Positions 18,111-27,289 of a DNA stretch of 64,000 nt are shown one piece after another. Each line of letters begins with the position of its first letter. Position 1 is the first letter of the stretch. The stretch spans positions 1,426,001-1,490,000 of the forward strand of contig NC_007204.1 in NCBI RefSeq assembly GCF_000012305.1, in the 5' to 3' direction. The DNA is from Psychrobacter arcticus 273-4. Its GTDB lineage: Bacteria; Pseudomonadota; Gammaproteobacteria; Pseudomonadales; Moraxellaceae. The translations under genes were made by a program, and so were the position numbers. The notes beneath the pieces were generated by a model. It searched no databases. It was not told the origin of the DNA and was given only the letters and a program-made list of their open reading frames with translations.

Positions 18111-18479
18111 GAGTACGATTCCTTAAATAATTAAGACAGTCTAGGTGTGATTTTATAAGTTAAGCTAATATGTGCATGCTCGCTGATATTTTCAAGCAAA
18201 GGAACAATATTTAACCTAATGCAATTGTTACGGCATAAATACGGCTTATAGCTCTCTTTACTGAGCTTTGATTGGGCTGATTCGGTTGTATAACAAAGGC
18301 GGATTAGGCATAATATGCGTTTACAGCAAATTTTCTGTAGCCAACGTGATGACTATTTGTCTTAATCGCGTTGTTTGCGCTTCTTTTAGCTAATAACTCA
18401 TTTAGCTAATAACTGCAATCGCGCAACGATGGCTGCATTATTGTATTTCGAATTGGGCTGACAACTGGATAATTATATT
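18111..18479. other. Divergent intergenic region sohB/aspS
   Basis: These 369 bases lie between divergent genes and must contain the aspS promoter. A 14-base direct repeat, TTTAGCTAATAACT, occurs twice (18385-18398 and 18401-18414) about 65 bases before aspS. No gene is supported. Confidence 0.5.
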
Positions 18480-20306
18480 ATGACGCATAGCGAATACCGA
18501 GACGAATATTGCGGAGCCGTAACCGAGAGCTTAATTGAGCAAACCATTAGTGTCGTAGGCTGGGTACATCGTCGTCGCGATCACGGTGGCGTAATTTTCT
18601 TAGACATGCGTGACCGCGCTGGTATCTTGCAGGTCGTTGTCGATCCTGATACCCCAGAAGCGTTTGCTACTGCTGACGCGGTACGTCCTGAATATGTACT
18701 AAAAATCACAGGTCGTGTTCGTCGCCGTTATGAAGGCACTGAAAACGCTAATATGACCAGTGGCCATATCGAGCTATTGGCCAAAGAAATTGAAGTGCTG
18801 GCAAAGTCTGAAACTCCGCCGTTCCCATTGAATGATGAGAAAAGTACGGTATCAGAAGATTTGCGTCTCAAATATCGCTATCTTGATATGCGCCGTCCAC
18901 AAATGCAAGATCGCATGGTATTCCGTGCTAAAGCCACCTCAGCGATTCGTCGTTATTTAGATGATCATGGCTTTTTAGACGTAGAAACCCCTATCTTGAC
19001 TCGTGCAACGCCAGAAGGCGCGCGTGATTATCTGGTCCCTTCACGTACACGTCCGGGTAACTTCTTTGCCTTACCGCAGTCGCCACAGCTGTTTAAACAG
19101 TTATTGATGGTGGCAGGTTTTGACCGCTATTATCAAATCGCTAAGTGCTTCCGTGATGAAGATTTACGTGCTGATCGTCAGCCTGAATTTACCCAAGTCG
19201 ATATTGAGACTTCTTTCTTAAATGAAGAAGAAATCATGAATATCAACGAAGGTCTGATTAAGCATGTCTTTAAGACGATGATGGACGTTGAGTTTGAGAA
19301 ATTCCCACGTATGACTTATGCTGAAGCCATGCGTGATTATGCCTCAGACAAGCCTGATTTACGTATTCCGCTTAAATTGATTGACGTTGCTGACTTGATG
19401 AAAGACGTTGATTTTAAAGTCTTTGCCGGTCCTGCTAACGATCCTAAAGGTCGTGTTGCTGCGCTACGCATACCAGGCGGCGCTTCATTAAGTCGTAAGC
19501 AAATCGATGCTTATACCAAGTTCGTTGGTATCTATGGTGCACGTGGTTTGGCTTATATTAAAGTCAACGATGCCAGCAACATCAATAACGGCGTGGATAA
19601 AGAATCTGGTCTACAATCTCCTATCATTAAGAATATGACTGATGATGTATTGGTAAGCCTGATTGAGCGTACTGGTGCAGAAAGCAATGATATTATCTTC
19701 TTTGGTGCGGATAAAGCCAGTGTGGTGAATGATGCCATCGGTGCATTACGTCAGAAGATTGGTCTAGATCTAGAGATGACCACTTGTGAGTGGGCTCCAC
19801 TTTGGGTAACTGACTTTCCGATGTTTGAAGAAACTGAAGATGGGCGCTGGACATCAATGCATCATCCGTTTACTAAGCCAAAAGGTTCAGTTGAAGAATT
19901 AAAAACCAATCCTGAATCTGCCCTTTCTATCGCTTATGACATGGTATTAAACGGTACTGAAGTTGGCGGTGGTAGTTTACGTATCAATACGCTTGAAATG
20001 CAAACGGCCGTGTTTGAAGCATTGGGTATCGATGATCAGGAAGCAGAAGACAAATTTGGCTTCTTGCTTGACGCGTTAAAATTTGGCGCGCCGCCGCATG
20101 GTGGTTTGGCATTTGGTTTGGATCGCTTAATCATGCTTATGGTAGGCGCAAGCTCTATCCGTGACGTGATTGCTTTCCCAAAAACTAAAACTGCTGAGTG
20201 TCCATTAACACAAGCACCGGCTGAGGTGAATACTAAGCAGCTACGTGAGCTTGGTATCCGTGTCCGTGAAAAAGTACAAGCTGACACCAGCAAGCCTGCT
20301 GAATAA
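18480..20306 (+). CDS. aspS: Aspartyl-tRNA synthetase
   Basis: A 608-residue class II synthetase that charges tRNA(Asp). The N-terminal OB-fold anticodon domain includes [20 protein letters not shown] near residue 27. Motif 2 appears as [18 protein letters not shown] near residue 221 and motif 3 as [14 protein letters not shown] near 540; the bacterial GAD insert lies between. Length is usual for bacterial AspRS. Whether it also charges tRNA(Asn) cannot be told without knowing if asnS exists elsewhere. Confidence 0.97.
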   Translation: MTHSEYRDEYCGAVTESLIEQTISVVGWVHRRRDHGGVIFLDMRDRAGILQVVVDPDTPEAFATADAVRPEYVLKITGRVRRRYEGTENANMTSGHIELLAKEIEVLAKSETPPFPLNDEKSTVSEDLRLKYRYLDMRRPQMQDRMVFRAKATSAIRRYLDDHGFLDVETPILTRATPEGARDYLVPSRTRPGNFFALPQSPQLFKQLLMVAGFDRYYQIAKCFRDEDLRADRQPEFTQVDIETSFLNEEEIMNINEGLIKHVFKTMMDVEFEKFPRMTYAEAMRDYASDKPDLRIPLKLIDVADLMKDVDFKVFAGPANDPKGRVAALRIPGGASLSRKQIDAYTKFVGIYGARGLAYIKVNDASNINNGVDKESGLQSPIIKNMTDDVLVSLIERTGAESNDIIFFGADKASVVNDAIGALRQKIGLDLEMTTCEWAPLWVTDFPMFEETEDGRWTSMHHPFTKPKGSVEELKTNPESALSIAYDMVLNGTEVGGGSLRINTLEMQTAVFEALGIDDQEAEDKFGFLLDALKFGAPPHGGLAFGLDRLIMLMVGASSIRDVIAFPKTKTAECPLTQAPAEVNTKQLRELGIRVREKVQADTSKPAE

Positions 20307-20367
20307 ATAGTCTGATCATGCGAAGCTATTTTTTACAGTGCCTGTTATGTGATTCATTACTGTGTGA

Positions 20368-21351
20368 ATGGTCATGAATCCGTATCATATTTTCAAAATC
20401 GTGCCATTATCTGTCTTGCAGATGCTGGCACGTTTTGTTGCGTGGATAATCTTAAGAATGCCAAGCGCTAGTATCATGCGCACGGTCAAAATCAATATAG
20501 CGCTGATTGCGCCTAGGTTATCTGATTTGCAAAAACAAGCATTAACCAAAGAGATTATCTACCATCAATGCTTAACCAGCATTGAGTCAATCAAAAGCTG
20601 GGCCATGCCGCCTGAATGGAGTATCGCTCAGATTCGTGACGTCCATAATAAAGACATTTTATTAGAAGGACTGGCGAGTCCTAACGGCATGCTGGCAATC
20701 GTACCGCATCTCGGTACATGGGAGATGATGAACGCTTGGCTCAATCAGTTTGGCTCACCAACCATCATGTATAAGCCAGTTGAAGGTACGTTCGCTAATG
20801 AGTTTATCCTTCAAGGTCGTTCGCGTCTCAATGCCACTTTAGTTCCTACTGATGGTAGCGGTGTAAAAGCGGTATTCAAGACACTCAAACAGGGTGGCTT
20901 TAGTATTGTGTTGCCAGACCATGTCCCTGACCTTTCAGGCGGTGTGGTTGTGCCCTTTTTTGGCATTGAAACGTTAACCAGCACCCTTGCTTCAAAACTG
21001 GCGAGTAAAACCAAATGCGCACTGGTCGGATTGGCATGTATTCGCCGTGACGACGGGCATGGTTTTGATATTTATTGCTATAAACTCGATGACCCAGCGC
21101 TATATGACCGCCATGCCGAAACAGCTGCTCAGGCACTTAACCAAGCCATGCAACAGATGATTGAGGATAATTATAGTCATTATATGTGGGGCTATCGACG
21201 TTTTAAGCATATACCAAATTTAGGCAATCCTTACCAAAAGGATAAAGCAGATTTAAAAGCTTTTATTCAAGCTCACCATTCTATCGGTTCTGGTCGCTAT
21301 AATTATGATAACGATGTCAGTGATAACGCTAAGCTCGATAATGATAAGTAA
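20368..21351 (+). CDS. LpxL/LpxM-like lipid A acyltransferase
   Basis: A 327-residue inner-membrane acyltransferase of the lysophospholipid acyltransferase superfamily, likely adding a secondary acyl chain to lipid A. The catalytic HX4E motif is HLGTWE (His114, Glu119), followed by LPDHVPDLSGGVVVPFFG. A hydrophobic N-terminus (FVAWIILRMP) would anchor it. The gene follows aspS by 61 bases and leads into a lipooligosaccharide gene group, which supports the role. The Asp/Asn-rich tail after residue 300 is not part of the domain. Which acyl position it modifies is unknown. Confidence 0.87.
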   Translation: MVMNPYHIFKIVPLSVLQMLARFVAWIILRMPSASIMRTVKINIALIAPRLSDLQKQALTKEIIYHQCLTSIESIKSWAMPPEWSIAQIRDVHNKDILLEGLASPNGMLAIVPHLGTWEMMNAWLNQFGSPTIMYKPVEGTFANEFILQGRSRLNATLVPTDGSGVKAVFKTLKQGGFSIVLPDHVPDLSGGVVVPFFGIETLTSTLASKLASKTKCALVGLACIRRDDGHGFDIYCYKLDDPALYDRHAETAAQALNQAMQQMIEDNYSHYMWGYRRFKHIPNLGNPYQKDKADLKAFIQAHHSIGSGRYNYDNDVSDNAKLDNDK

Positions 21352-21463
21352 TTATCATTTAACTATTTAGACATATCATTAGTCACAGTTATGCTAGTAT
21401 TGGCTGAATTCTGCATCCTTTTATTTTTTATTAGTCCTTCATTTACCTCAATATGAGTGCATT

Positions 21464-22264
21464 ATGACATCTGATGTAACTAAGCTCCCCTCTATAAACC
21501 CAACGCAAACCAACGCTAACGTTGCTGAACAGCGTTATATCATTTGTATGAAATGGGGCGAAAAATATGGTCCTGAATACGTCAATCGCTTGTATAATAT
21601 GGTCAGCCGTCATCTGACCTTAGATTTTCAGATGGTTTGCTTAACCGATGATAGTACTGGTATCGATCCTGCCGTTATCTGCCACCCTATCCCTGAGCTC
21701 AATCTGCCTGCTGGACCTGAACGTGGCTGGAAAAAGCTGACAACCTTTAAGCCTGAATTGTATAACCTCAAAGGCGTCGCCTTGTTTTTAGATATTGATA
21801 TCGTTATCGTTGACAATATCGATGGCTTTTTCACTTATGAAGCTGAACACGAGGATAGCGTGGTTATTATTCGTGATTGGAAAAAACCTTGGCGTATGAT
21901 TGGTAATAGCTCAGTCTATCGCTTTAATATCGGCATGGGCACTTATCCTGATTTGCTGGCAAACTTTGAGCGTAACTTTGAGACGATTCGTACTCAAGTA
22001 CGTCATGAGCAAGCGTATTTGTCTAATTATTTACGTGAGCATCATCATCTGGAGTATTGGAACAAAGACTGGTGTGTGAGTTTTAAATACCAATGTATTG
22101 CGCCTATTCCATTTAATCTAGTACGGGCACCTACGTTGCCAGATGGTGCTAAAATCGTCGTTTTTCATGGTGAGATTAATCCGCCAGACGCTATCAATGG
22201 CGGCGGCGGTAAATGGTATCGTCATGTCAAACCGAGTCCTTGGTTGAAGGAGTATTGGGTATGA
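21464..22264 (+). CDS. Putative GT8-like glycosyltransferase
   Basis: A 266-residue protein of the nucleotide-diphospho-sugar transferase fold. LTDDSTG near residue 57 and FLDIDIVIVDN near 108, with a DxD metal site, are seen, along with a final GGGGKWYRHVKPSPWLKEYW. No signal peptide or membrane helix is visible, so it probably acts at the cytoplasmic face. It lies between the lipid A acyltransferase and other glycosyltransferases, which suggests a lipooligosaccharide core role (inference). Sugar and linkage are unknown. Confidence 0.7.
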   Translation: MTSDVTKLPSINPTQTNANVAEQRYIICMKWGEKYGPEYVNRLYNMVSRHLTLDFQMVCLTDDSTGIDPAVICHPIPELNLPAGPERGWKKLTTFKPELYNLKGVALFLDIDIVIVDNIDGFFTYEAEHEDSVVIIRDWKKPWRMIGNSSVYRFNIGMGTYPDLLANFERNFETIRTQVRHEQAYLSNYLREHHHLEYWNKDWCVSFKYQCIAPIPFNLVRAPTLPDGAKIVVFHGEINPPDAINGGGGKWYRHVKPSPWLKEYWV

Positions 22265-22623
22265 ATTCTAATAATACTGTGCTATATATTTTGGCAATAG
22301 CTACTGATTTAACGACGCTATAAATTGATCAGGGTTATTTATTGCCTGAGTCATAGTAGGCAGTTCTTCCTATATGTAATGTATATCCTGTTATAATCAG
22401 TATAAGTAATAGTCGCAAACAAACTGTTTGATATTGCAGGGCTGCAAATTTGTATGCTAGTTTCCTCTATTTTTAGATGACGAACTAGCATCTATTAAAA
22501 CACTTTCTTATCCATTCGTTAATAAATTTATTATTGTCTAATTAAGCTATAGGCTACTATTTTTTAGGATATTAGTCCTTATTTTTATGCAAATACAAAT
22601 CACTATCTACAGGAGCATAAGGT
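22265..22623. other. Intergenic gap in the glycan cluster
   Basis: These 359 AT-rich bases separate the GT8-like and GT2 genes. A 20-codon frame starts at 22261 (ATGA overlap with the preceding stop) but has no recognisable content. Otherwise nothing is seen; a GT2-cluster promoter is likely here. Confidence 0.45.
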
Positions 22624-24234
22624 GTGAATCATGTAAAGAATATTAGGTCATACCGCTTATCAGTAGTAATGATAGTTAAAAATGAAGCCAAAAATCTTGC
22701 CGTCACTTTACCTTCGTTGCAAGGATTGGCAGATGAAATTATTGTATTAGACTCGGGCAGCACCGATAATAGCCGTCAGCTCGTAGAGCAATATGGCGGA
22801 ACATGGTATGTCAGTACAGACTGGCAAGGATTTGGCAAACAACGTCAATTGGCACAGTCGTACGCGACCGGTGATTGGATTTTTGCGTTAGATGCTGATG
22901 AAGAGGTCACCCCTCAGCTTAAAGAGAGCATATTAAAAATTATCAATCAAAAACCTGAGAACAAAGTATACGGTATCAAACGTATTGATTGTATCTTTGG
23001 ACATGAAATTGATCCCAGCTATTGGGCGATAAAAGCACACTGGCGCTTATATCCCCGTCATTTTTCTTATAATGATAATTTAGTCCATGAATCTGTCGTG
23101 CTAAATAATGCCAATACAGAAACGTTAGATGGCTTTATGCGTCATCATACTGCCGAGACGCCATTGTTTTGGCTACAAAAACGCTTAGATTATGCCAAGG
23201 CGTGGGCTGAGGATCGCCATGCAAAAGGTAAAAAAGTTAGCTTTTATAAAGTTATCTTAAATCCACTTTGGGCATTTATTAAGCAGTATCTAATAGATGG
23301 ACGCTTCTTGAAAGGCAAATATGGACTGATATACTCGCTGCTATTTACCCAGTATACTTTTAATAAATACGCCATTTTATATGATCTAACCCACAATCAA
23401 GCAGAACAAGCATTTATAAAGTCTTTAGAGACATCTAAAGACTTACAGCCAGTCAACGTATCAAACAAGCAGAGCAGCTTGTCTTTGGTAATGATTGTAA
23501 AGAACGAAGCCAAGCATTTAGAAGCGTGTTTAAAAACAGTGCAAGATATCGTCGATGAAATTATTATTTTGGATTCTGGTAGCACAGATGGCACTGAAAC
23601 GATTGCCCGACAGTATGGTGCTAAATGGTATGTCAATGAAGAGTGGCAAGGGTTTGGAAAACAGCGACAGTTGGCACAATCTTATGCTACTTGTGATTAT
23701 GTTTTAGTACTAGATGCAGACGAGCGTCTAGAGAATGATTTAAGACACTCTATTGTCAGGTTGTTAAATGAGCCGCTACAGACTGATAAAGTATTTAGTG
23801 TGGCTCGAGTCAATCAGTTTTGCGGTGTCGAAGTACAAAAACGTATGTGGTATACAGACAAACTGGCACGATTATATGCCAATGGCTTATTTAAATACTC
23901 TGATTTAGACGTTCATGAATCGTTAGATCAAAAAGGCGTTCCAAGTGAGGTATTGCAGGGTTATCTATTGCACATCACTAATGATAATTTACACCATTTT
24001 TTGATGAAAAATGTGCGCTACAGTCATGATTGGGCAAGAGAAAAACATCATAAAGGAAAAAAGATAACACTTTTAGGCGTATTATTACGTTCTTGGTTTT
24101 CTTTCTTCCGTGAATACATCATGCGCGCTGACATACTAGGCGGGGCTTATGGTTATATTTTGGCTTTCGCCTCGCTTGGCTACACGATGGATAAATATAT
24201 AATGCTTTGGCAGCTTAACCAAGGAAAAGATTGA
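22624..24234 (+). CDS. Two-domain GT2 glycosyltransferase (tandem WaaE/KdtX-like)
   Basis: A 536-residue protein made of two consecutive copies of the same GT2 module. Module 1 (about residues 10-270) has VVMIVKNEAKNL, LDSGSTD near 43 and LDADEEV near 89. Module 2 (about 281-536) repeats LVMIVKNEAKHL, LDSGSTD and LDADERL near 363. WQGFGKQRQLAQSYAT occurs in both modules, and LVHESV/DVHESL mark the ends of the folds. Each half is the size of a single WaaE/KdtX LPS-core glucosyltransferase. Both DxD-type acidic sites are intact. The GTG start has AGGAG upstream. Confidence 0.87.
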   Translation: MNHVKNIRSYRLSVVMIVKNEAKNLAVTLPSLQGLADEIIVLDSGSTDNSRQLVEQYGGTWYVSTDWQGFGKQRQLAQSYATGDWIFALDADEEVTPQLKESILKIINQKPENKVYGIKRIDCIFGHEIDPSYWAIKAHWRLYPRHFSYNDNLVHESVVLNNANTETLDGFMRHHTAETPLFWLQKRLDYAKAWAEDRHAKGKKVSFYKVILNPLWAFIKQYLIDGRFLKGKYGLIYSLLFTQYTFNKYAILYDLTHNQAEQAFIKSLETSKDLQPVNVSNKQSSLSLVMIVKNEAKHLEACLKTVQDIVDEIIILDSGSTDGTETIARQYGAKWYVNEEWQGFGKQRQLAQSYATCDYVLVLDADERLENDLRHSIVRLLNEPLQTDKVFSVARVNQFCGVEVQKRMWYTDKLARLYANGLFKYSDLDVHESLDQKGVPSEVLQGYLLHITNDNLHHFLMKNVRYSHDWAREKHHKGKKITLLGVLLRSWFSFFREYIMRADILGGAYGYILAFASLGYTMDKYIMLWQLNQGKD

Positions 24235-25002
24235 ATGCAGAACCATGTCATTAGCCTAACAACCGCGACTGATCGTCGTCAGCATATAACTCAAGAATTT
24301 ACAAAGCAAAACATCTCTTTTGAGTTTTTTGATGCCTTAATACCAGACTTGGCTCATACTTATGCTCAAACTTTGCCCATTGATTTAGAAAACATCGCTT
24401 TGACTGGTGGCGAATTGGCATGTTTTATGAGCCATGCTTCCGTTTGGCAACAAATGATTGATCAAAACATACCTTATTTAGCTATTTTTGAAGACGATGT
24501 ATATTTAGGTGAAGATGCAGAAGCGCTATTAACCACCACGAGTTGGATAAAACCTGAATGGCATATTATTAAAATAGAAGCCTTTTCTGAAAAAGTCTTT
24601 TTGTCTTCCAATTCCTCTAAAATTATCTCAGATAGGCGGTGCATTGCCCAATTAAAAGGGAGAAATTTAGGTACCGCAGGTTATATTTTGTCATTGCGTG
24701 GTGCGCAAGTATATTTGGACTATATCTCAAAAAACAAACTGCGACCGCTTGATGAGTTAATGTTTGACGATTTTATCAAACATGGCGCTGAACCCGTCTA
24801 TCAAATGACCCCTGCCCTATGTATTCAAGAAATGCTTTTAAATAAAGGCAATCCCTCGCTCCCAAGTGCGCTAATTAAAGATCGCCAAGGCCGTATGAAG
24901 TCAGAGAAAAAACCTGCTATGTTTAAAGCGAAGCGCGAAATTAACAGGATTGGGATGAAGATTAAGAAAGCCATATTTGCAGCAGAAGTAGTTTTTAAAT
25001 AG
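24235..25002 (+). CDS. Glycosyltransferase family 25 (LOS galactosyltransferase type)
   Basis: A 255-residue protein of the LgtB/Lic2A family, which adds sugars (often galactose) to lipooligosaccharide at the cytoplasmic membrane face. It shows the opening VISLTTATDRRQHI, GELACFMSHASVW near residue 61, the metal site IFEDDVYLGEDA near 85, and GTAGYILSLRGAQ near 145, followed by a basic C-terminus (KAKREINRIGMKIKK). The ATG follows the GT2 stop with no spacing, so the two are translationally linked. Confidence 0.88.
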   Translation: MQNHVISLTTATDRRQHITQEFTKQNISFEFFDALIPDLAHTYAQTLPIDLENIALTGGELACFMSHASVWQQMIDQNIPYLAIFEDDVYLGEDAEALLTTTSWIKPEWHIIKIEAFSEKVFLSSNSSKIISDRRCIAQLKGRNLGTAGYILSLRGAQVYLDYISKNKLRPLDELMFDDFIKHGAEPVYQMTPALCIQEMLLNKGNPSLPSALIKDRQGRMKSEKKPAMFKAKREINRIGMKIKKAIFAAEVVFK

Positions 25003-25053
25003 AATATTTAATCGTCAAATAATTTATTATGATAATAATTTTGGAATGGGAAA

Positions 25054-25275
25054 GTGATAACGGAAGATAACAAACCATCTGTAGCCATACTGTATATTGC
25101 CACAGGGCGATATACCGTTTTTTGGGAGTACTTCTATCGCTCTGCTGAAAAACACTTACTTCCCAATAGTAACAAACACTATGTTTTATTTACTGATAAC
25201 CTAGCATTAATCAGCAAGCAGACTGACTATCCTAATGTCAAGATGATAAAACAGGTGCTGCTGCGTATCTTCTAA
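25054..25275 (+). pseudogene. Truncated family 6 glycosyltransferase (ABO-type) fragment
   Basis: The frame begins with GTG and encodes VAILYIATGRYTVFWEYFYR and then HYVLFTDN, the N-terminal part of bacterial GT6 enzymes related to the vertebrate ABO and alpha-1,3-galactosyltransferases. It loses the family pattern after PNVKMIKQ (about 25250), where a different frame, belonging to another gene, takes over. About two thirds of the enzyme, including its catalytic part, is absent. It is almost certainly non-functional. Confidence 0.75.
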
Positions 25276-25628
25276 CCCCTAATGGGGCGCAGATCCTCAT
25301 TGATGGTGTCGCAAAGAAAGGAGCTGGTTTAGCCGACGCTCTTTTATGTCATACGAAAGGGTTAACAAGTATGCAATCTGTGCCCGCGCTCGCTATCCAA
25401 ATGGATATGGCTACGTATTACGGAATGCCTGAACTAGAACTAAAATCTGCTGGTCAAAGCAGCATTTCTACAGCCAATAATATTAAACCCAGCCCAAACA
25501 ATCTGCCGAATAAACTAGCATTTAAATTTAGACGTTTAGTTGCTCAAATTAACATAGGTCTTATTCAAGCTAAGTATTCAAGAAAATCTGATTATTTAGA
25601 AGTTCTGCCAAAATACTTCAAACCTTAA
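25236..25628 (+). pseudogene. 3' remnant of a GT25-like glycosyltransferase
   Basis: In a second frame the sequence reads TGAAAYLLTPNGAQILIDGV, then LADALLCHTKGLTSMQSVPALAIQMDMA, the C-terminal half of a GT25-type protein, ending with the basic tail FKFRRLVAQINIGLIQAKYS. The N-terminal half is missing; the open frame starts inside the GT6 fragment. The junction near 25245-25255 fuses the two genes out of frame. A start at 25371 would give an 85-residue peptide with no catalytic site. Confidence 0.65.
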
Positions 25629-25659
25629 CCACTTTATAAACTATATAGAATAGATATCA

Positions 25660-26685
25660 ATGAATAATAAAAAATCGATAATTCTAGCACTACCTGAAGA
25701 TGCTGGCCTTAGCAACTTGATAGCAAAAAATTTTGAATATCATGGGTTTGATGTAATTTACTATCGTCGTCAGCCATACAAATACAAAAGACCCACCGAG
25801 AAGATTGCTAACTTCTTTAGAAAAAATATTTTTGGAGATAAAGGTTATAAAAACAGACAACAAGACAAGGAAGCATTAGAGAAGCTGAATTATGATATCA
25901 TGGAGAGAAAGATGAAAATTGATTATGCTTTATTTATCAGACCCGATACATTCTCTATTGAGTTCATAAAAAAAATAAAAGGCTATGTTAACAAAACTAT
26001 TGGATATCAATGGGATGGTCTTGATAGGTTTCCAGATGTTTTTGATAGAATTGAAGTTTTTAATGATTTTTATGTTTTTGACCCAAAAGACATTTTGAAT
26101 CATCCTGAATATGACTTAAAGCTTACTACCAATTTTTATTTTGATATAGATCAAAACCCGATTTTAATAAAAAATGAAGCCAAAAAAACAATATATTTTG
26201 TAGGTTCACATCTCCCTCAAAGAGTTTCTGCAATAAATAAATTCATCGAATCAGCAGATAAATTAAACCTCCAAATAAATTTTTTAATTAGATTAAAGCA
26301 AAGAAAAATACGCGATAAATCCCTTTATAACAGCGAATGCATTAATTTTATTAATGAGAACATTGATTACAGTGAAAACCTAAATAACGTAAAAGATTCT
26401 GATATATTAATTGATTTTGTGAATAATGTGCATTCTGGTTTATCGTTTAGAATTTTTGAATCTATATTTTATCAAAAAAAACTCATTACTAACAATACTG
26501 AAGTCTCTAAATATGACCTATATCATGAAGATAATATTTATATTTGGGATAATGAAAAAATAGACATTGACTCTTTGAGAGATTTTTTAAATAAACCATA
26601 TTATATCCTTCCATCAAAGATACTAAATAAATATTCATTCAAAACTTGGTACAGTTCAGTGTTAGGTATTGATGAAAACCAATAA
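25660..26685 (+). CDS. Putative glycosyltransferase, AT-rich
   Basis: A 341-residue protein of unknown activity. The first residues, IILALPEDAGLSNLIAKNFEYHGFDVIYY, look like the N-terminal Rossmann half of a GT-B enzyme, and the C-terminal half has VGSHLPQRVSAI, ILIDFVNNVHSGLSFRIFES and KKLITNN, a pattern of CgeB-like or group 1 transferases (donor-site Glu in RIFES). There are no membrane segments. Its composition is much richer in A and T than the housekeeping neighbours, which suggests transfer. It probably belongs to the surface glycan cluster. Confidence 0.55.
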   Translation: MNNKKSIILALPEDAGLSNLIAKNFEYHGFDVIYYRRQPYKYKRPTEKIANFFRKNIFGDKGYKNRQQDKEALEKLNYDIMERKMKIDYALFIRPDTFSIEFIKKIKGYVNKTIGYQWDGLDRFPDVFDRIEVFNDFYVFDPKDILNHPEYDLKLTTNFYFDIDQNPILIKNEAKKTIYFVGSHLPQRVSAINKFIESADKLNLQINFLIRLKQRKIRDKSLYNSECINFINENIDYSENLNNVKDSDILIDFVNNVHSGLSFRIFESIFYQKKLITNNTEVSKYDLYHEDNIYIWDNEKIDIDSLRDFLNKPYYILPSKILNKYSFKTWYSSVLGIDENQ

Positions 26686-26876
26686 TATTTATTAATATTA
26701 AAAAAGAGCCACTGTATGATGGATCTGATATATTGGTTTATAACAATAATGAGAGAGTTCAGAGAAGCAGCTTAAAATCCATATTTTTTGAAAAATTTAA
26801 TATTTTTAGATTTATTCTAAATAAGAAGAAAATAGACGAGCCTAAAAGGCAAATATTGCTATTTAACATTACTTAG
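26676..26876 (+). pseudogene. Gene fragment truncated by the IS30 remnant
   Basis: An open frame without a normal start codon encodes about 60 residues (INIKKEPLYDGSDILVYNNN, then KSIFFEKFNIFRFILNKKK) and ends exactly where the IS30 end begins (stop at 26874-26876). The coding-like composition suggests the surviving 5' piece of a gene cut by the insertion. I do not recognise the family. Confidence 0.4.
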
Positions 26877-27144
26877 ATTAACACATGAAGTGCAATATCA
26901 AAGAGCAGGTGAAAAAAAGACCTAAATACTTATGCCTCATGGCAACGAGGAACAAACGAAAATACCAATGGCTTGATTAGAGAGTACCTGCCTAAAGGGT
27001 GTGACTTTAGGCAGGTATCTGATGATGAGGTACAGGCTATTGAGGATAGAATAAACAACCGACCAAGAAAGCGTTTAGGGTTTAGAACGCCAAACCAGGT
27101 GTTCTATAATATTATTTAGCGTTGCACTTGGTGTGTTAATCTAG
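26872..27144 (+). mobile_element. Internally deleted IS30-family element
   Basis: The left end TTAGATTAACACATGAAG matches the inverse of the right end CTTGGTGTGTTAATCTAG with two mismatches, so both terminal inverted repeats survive. Between them only about 225 bases remain, holding the 3' end of the transposase. The element is far shorter than a functional IS30 (about 1 kb) and cannot transpose alone. Confidence 0.8.
26928..27119 (+). pseudogene. IS30 transposase, C-terminal remnant
   Basis: The frame reads YASWQRGTNENTNGLIREYL, then VQAIEDRINNRPRKRLGFRT and PNQVFYNII before the stop. This is the C-terminal end of the IS30 DDE domain, with the catalytic Glu within NENTNGLIRE. The N-terminal DNA-binding region and both catalytic Asp residues are gone. 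Confidence 0.85.
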
Positions 27145-27289
27145 GGTTTATAAAAACATACTATATCTTGCATTAGAAAAAAATTAATACTAGACGTTCA
27201 TAATATTCGCTAGCATAGCGATTCAAGAATCAGATTATTTGCAATTTTGGTAAGTTTCTAATTTACACTATGACTTTTCGAGATATCTA

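Noticed and set aside
22261..22323. Twenty-codon frame overlapping the stop of the GT8-like gene (ATGA)
   Set aside because: The overlap is suggestive of coupling, but the peptide has no recognisable content and the frame is too short to support.
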